NCBI GenBank assembly: GCA_964450115.1
Contig: CAYVCD010000062.1
Location: 1-8,275 of the forward strand
DNA: 8,275 bases
Origin: 2-01-FULL-45-10 sp964450115
GTDB taxonomy: Bacteria > Omnitrophota > Gorgyraeia > 2-01-FULL-45-10
Direction of reading: 5' to 3'
In this document: piece after piece, positions 5,743 through 8,275 of the stretch
Layout: every line of letters starts with the position of its first letter
Position numbering within the stretch: position 1 is the first letter of the stretch
The notes under the pieces: generated by a model
What the model was told of the DNA's origin: nothing
Database searches by the model: none
The model's input: only the letters and a program-made list of their open reading frames with translations
Position numbers and translations under genes: made by a program

Positions 5743-8253
5743 TTAGCCTATGACTATGTTGACTAATTTCTTCGGGACGACTATGAAGTTCTTTATAGTT
5801 TTACCGCTAGTGATCTCTTTTATCTTGGGATCCGCGAGGACCATCTGCCTCAAGCCCTCTTCTTTGATGTCTGAAGGAACTTCTACTTTTGATCTTAATT
5901 TACCGTTCACCTGGACCACTATAGTCACGACATCCTCGACTATAGCCGATCTGTCATACTCGGGCCATTTCATTTTGAATATGCTGTTCGGTTTACCTAA
6001 ATTACTCCAAAGCTCCTCGGCAATATGCGGCACGAACGGGGAAAGCAATATCACGATAGCTTCGACCGCTTCGTTCATGACCTTCTGTTTGACCGCGTCA
6101 TTAGCAGTCTCACTGACACTAAGGTCATATGTCTCATTTACCAACTCCATTATGGAGCTTATGGCCGTATTGAAATGAAAACCTCCGTCGAGATCTTCCG
6201 TGACCTTCTTTATGGTGAGATGCGTCTTTCTCTTAAGCGACTCCTCTTCCCTGGCGGGCTTTCTGTCGGTTTTGGCCGTCGCGGCTTGGCTCCTGACTTT
6301 CTCGACCAGCCTCCACACCCTGCCCAAAAATCTGTACGAACCCTCTGTGCCCCGGTCCGACCATTCCGCGTCCTTTTCCGGCGGCCCTATGAAGAGAGTG
6401 TAAAGTCTTACTGTGTCGGCGCCGTAATCGGCGATCAACTTATCGGGGCTGACGACATTGCCTTTAGACTTCGACATCTTTGCCCCGTCTTTTATTATCA
6501 TCCCCTGCGTAAATAGGTTCTTGAAGGGCTCATCAAATCCCGTCATCTTTATATCGAATAAGAATTTTGTTATGAACCTCGAATACAATAGATGCAGTAT
6601 CGCGTGTTCCACGCCGCCGATATACTGGTCGACCGGAAGCCACCTATTCACAAGCTCCGTATCGAAAGGCTTCTCTTTAAGTTTCGGGGTTATATATCTC
6701 AAATAGTACCAGCTGGAGTCGACGAAGGTATCCATCGTATCGGTCTCTCTTTTGGCAGGACCGTGGCACTTCGGACATTTCGTATTCACAAAATCTTCTG
6801 AAAACTTTAACGGCGACTCTCCTGTAGGCCTGAACTCGACATTCTTTGGCAGAAGAACGGGCAGTTCCTTTTCCGGTACGGCTACGGTGCCGCATTTTTC
6901 GCAGTAGACTATCGGTATAGGAGCTCCCCAATATCTCTGGCGCGAGATTAGCCAGTCTCTCAGCTTATACTGAGTGGAACGCTTGCCCATCTTCTTCTCT
7001 TCAAAATAGTCCGCTATCTTTTCTACGGCGGCTTCGGACTTCATGCCGTTGAATTGTCCGGAATTATTCATGACGCCCTCACCTATATGCGCCTCTTTCA
7101 TCATGCCGGCGTCGACCGGGTGCTTAGGGTCATCTATCACTACCTTTATAGGTAATTTATAAAATTTGGCGAACTCAAAATCTCTCTGGTCATGGGCGGG
7201 AACCGCCATTATGGCGCCGGTGCCGTATTCCATGAGGATATAGTTGGCCACCCATATCGGCACCTTCTCATGGTTGACCGGGTTTATCACGAACCTGCCG
7301 GTAGAGACGCCTTCCTTCGCGACATCGGCGTCTGCTCTGGATATCTTGCTCTCGGCGCGCATCTTATTTATAGCTTTGAGAGAGTTCTTTTCGTCCGGCG
7401 ACCCCGCTATAAGTTTTTCAACGAGAGGATGTTCGGGCGCCAGGGCTATGAATGTGGCGCCATAGATAGTGTCTATCCTGGTGGTATAGCATTTCAATGT
7501 GTCAGACAAGCCATCGATCTTGAAGTCTATCTCTACGCCTTCGCTTCTGCCTATCCAGTTCTTCTGCATAGCCTTCACGCGATCGGGCCAGTTAGGCAGC
7601 TTTTCAAGGTCCTTTAAGAGTCTTTCGGCGTAATGAGTTATCTTGAAGAACCACTGTTCGAGGTCTTTCTGCAGGACTTCGGAGTCGCATCTTTCACATG
7701 CGCCATTCACCACCTGTTCATTTGCTAGTACAGTTTTACAGGAGGGGCACCAGTTTACGAACGCCTTCTTCTTGTAAGCAAGGCCTTTTTCGTAAAGTTT
7801 AGTGAAGATCCATTGGGTCCATTTGTAATAGTCCGGCAGACATGATATGACAATTCTATCCCAATCATATTCTACGCCCCACTGGTCCAGCTGGCGCTTC
7901 ATCGTCTTTATGTTATTCAATGTCGATTCTTCCGGGTGAATGCCTCCTTTTATGGCGGCATTCTCGGCCGGAAGGCCGAACGCGTCAAATCCCATGGGAG
8001 TCAGTACGTTGAATCCGCGCATCATCTTGTATCGCGCCACGACGTCGCCGATGATGTAGTTCCTGCCATGCCCCACGTGAAGAGCTGCCGACGGATATGG
8101 AAACATCATCAGACAGTAATACTTATCTTTGTAGTTAGCGGTATCTACTTTGAAGAGGCCCTTATCGCGCCAGAACTTTTGCCACTTCGGCTCGATCTTG
8201 TCGAATGGATACGATCTCTCGTCTTGCGGCGCCGGTTGCGGGTAGTCTGCCAT
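5743..8253 (-). CDS. leuS: Leucyl-tRNA synthetase
   Basis: This cytoplasmic class Ia aminoacyl-tRNA synthetase charges tRNA-Leu with leucine. It is full length at 836 residues. The Rossmann catalytic core carries the HIGH-type motif HVGH (59-62) after MFPYPSAAL, and the KMSKS loop at 592-596. Two Cys pairs, CPSC (169-172) with CERC (186-189), form a zinc-binding insertion, and CEKC (451-454) with CPKC (493-496) form a second one. The CP1 editing domain (about 225-420) has TTRIDTIYGATF (257-268), with Ile where Pro is common in the T-R-P-D-T motif, and VPAHDQRDFEFA (351-362), including the conserved Asp that contacts the amino group. A WLISRQRYWG signature (434-443) is present. The C-terminal anticodon-binding helices and the small final domain end in VNIVIG. 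The ATG at 8253 has AAAGGG 8 nt upstream. All key residues are intact, so it should be functional. Confidence 0.99.
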   Translation of the reverse strand: MADYPQPAPQDERSYPFDKIEPKWQKFWRDKGLFKVDTANYKDKYYCLMMFPYPSAALHVGHGRNYIIGDVVARYKMMRGFNVLTPMGFDAFGLPAENAAIKGGIHPEESTLNNIKTMKRQLDQWGVEYDWDRIVISCLPDYYKWTQWIFTKLYEKGLAYKKKAFVNWCPSCKTVLANEQVVNGACERCDSEVLQKDLEQWFFKITHYAERLLKDLEKLPNWPDRVKAMQKNWIGRSEGVEIDFKIDGLSDTLKCYTTRIDTIYGATFIALAPEHPLVEKLIAGSPDEKNSLKAINKMRAESKISRADADVAKEGVSTGRFVINPVNHEKVPIWVANYILMEYGTGAIMAVPAHDQRDFEFAKFYKLPIKVVIDDPKHPVDAGMMKEAHIGEGVMNNSGQFNGMKSEAAVEKIADYFEEKKMGKRSTQYKLRDWLISRQRYWGAPIPIVYCEKCGTVAVPEKELPVLLPKNVEFRPTGESPLKFSEDFVNTKCPKCHGPAKRETDTMDTFVDSSWYYLRYITPKLKEKPFDTELVNRWLPVDQYIGGVEHAILHLLYSRFITKFLFDIKMTGFDEPFKNLFTQGMIIKDGAKMSKSKGNVVSPDKLIADYGADTVRLYTLFIGPPEKDAEWSDRGTEGSYRFLGRVWRLVEKVRSQAATAKTDRKPAREEESLKRKTHLTIKKVTEDLDGGFHFNTAISSIMELVNETYDLSVSETANDAVKQKVMNEAVEAIVILLSPFVPHIAEELWSNLGKPNSIFKMKWPEYDRSAIVEDVVTIVVQVNGKLRSKVEVPSDIKEEGLRQMVLADPKIKEITSGKTIKNFIVVPKKLVNIVIG

Positions 8254-8261
8254 TATATTAT

Positions 8262-8267
8262 CCCTTT
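8262..8267 (-). promoter_or_regulatory. Ribosome binding site of leuS
   Basis: The minus strand reads AAAGGG with 8 nt to the ATG at 8253. Only 22 bases upstream of leuS are in the window, so any promoter lies largely outside it. Confidence 0.6.
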
Positions 8268-8275
8268 ATAAATCC

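Noticed and set aside
6677..6931. 84-residue minus-strand frame inside leuS
   Set aside because: It is an out-of-frame shadow of the intact leuS gene.

Overview
The window is a compact gene cluster, all on the minus strand, from a Gram-negative-type (diderm) bacterium. Read in transcription order from the right edge it holds leuS (leucyl-tRNA synthetase), a short comEA-like gene, comEC, a single-domain PilZ gene, a large TPR gene resembling bamD, an lptE-like lipoprotein gene, and the first 90 codons of holA (DNA polymerase III delta). The outer-membrane genes (BamD-like, LptE-like) show a diderm cell. Base composition is moderate, with frequent ATA isoleucine codons. The gene mix and protein style would fit an uncultured lineage such as Omnitrophota or a related PVC or deltaproteobacteria-like group, but this assignment is inference and I hold it weakly.

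The layout suggests three transcription units. Unit 1 is leuS-comEA-comEC: the stop of leuS abuts the comEA start, and comEA and comEC overlap by two bases around a TTG start. Unit 2 is pilZ, in front of which is a strong sigma70-type promoter (TTGACA, 17 bp, TATATT). Unit 3 is bamD-like, lptE and holA, with a near-consensus promoter (TTGACC, 17 bp, TATAAT) so close to the bamD-like ATG that the mRNA should be leaderless or nearly so; lptE and holA follow with essentially no spacing. No convincing Rho-independent terminator separates the units. Only two gaps matter: 2906-3019, which holds the pilZ promoter, its leader and an AT-only palindrome, and 2479-2536, which holds the bamD-like promoter. 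There is no gene-free stretch over 300 bases.

Functionally the cluster combines translation and replication housekeeping (leuS, holA), DNA uptake (comEA, comEC), c-di-GMP sensing (pilZ) and outer-membrane biogenesis (bamD-like, lptE). The order looks like a blend of the leuS-lptE-holA neighbourhood of many Gram-negatives and the comEA-comEC-holA neighbourhood of Firmicutes.

The most unusual object is the C-terminal half of the BamD-like protein. It has no lipobox, and after its TPR domain it carries about 210 residues of Lys/Pro-rich tail with seven copies of a W-x-P-[LF]-x-F motif, interrupted by a TonB-like Pro/Glu spacer. The tail begins just after an A9 run in the coding strand. Loss of one A there would stop translation almost at once and leave a protein of ordinary BamD-like architecture. 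I see no phage, IS, CRISPR, tRNA or rRNA.
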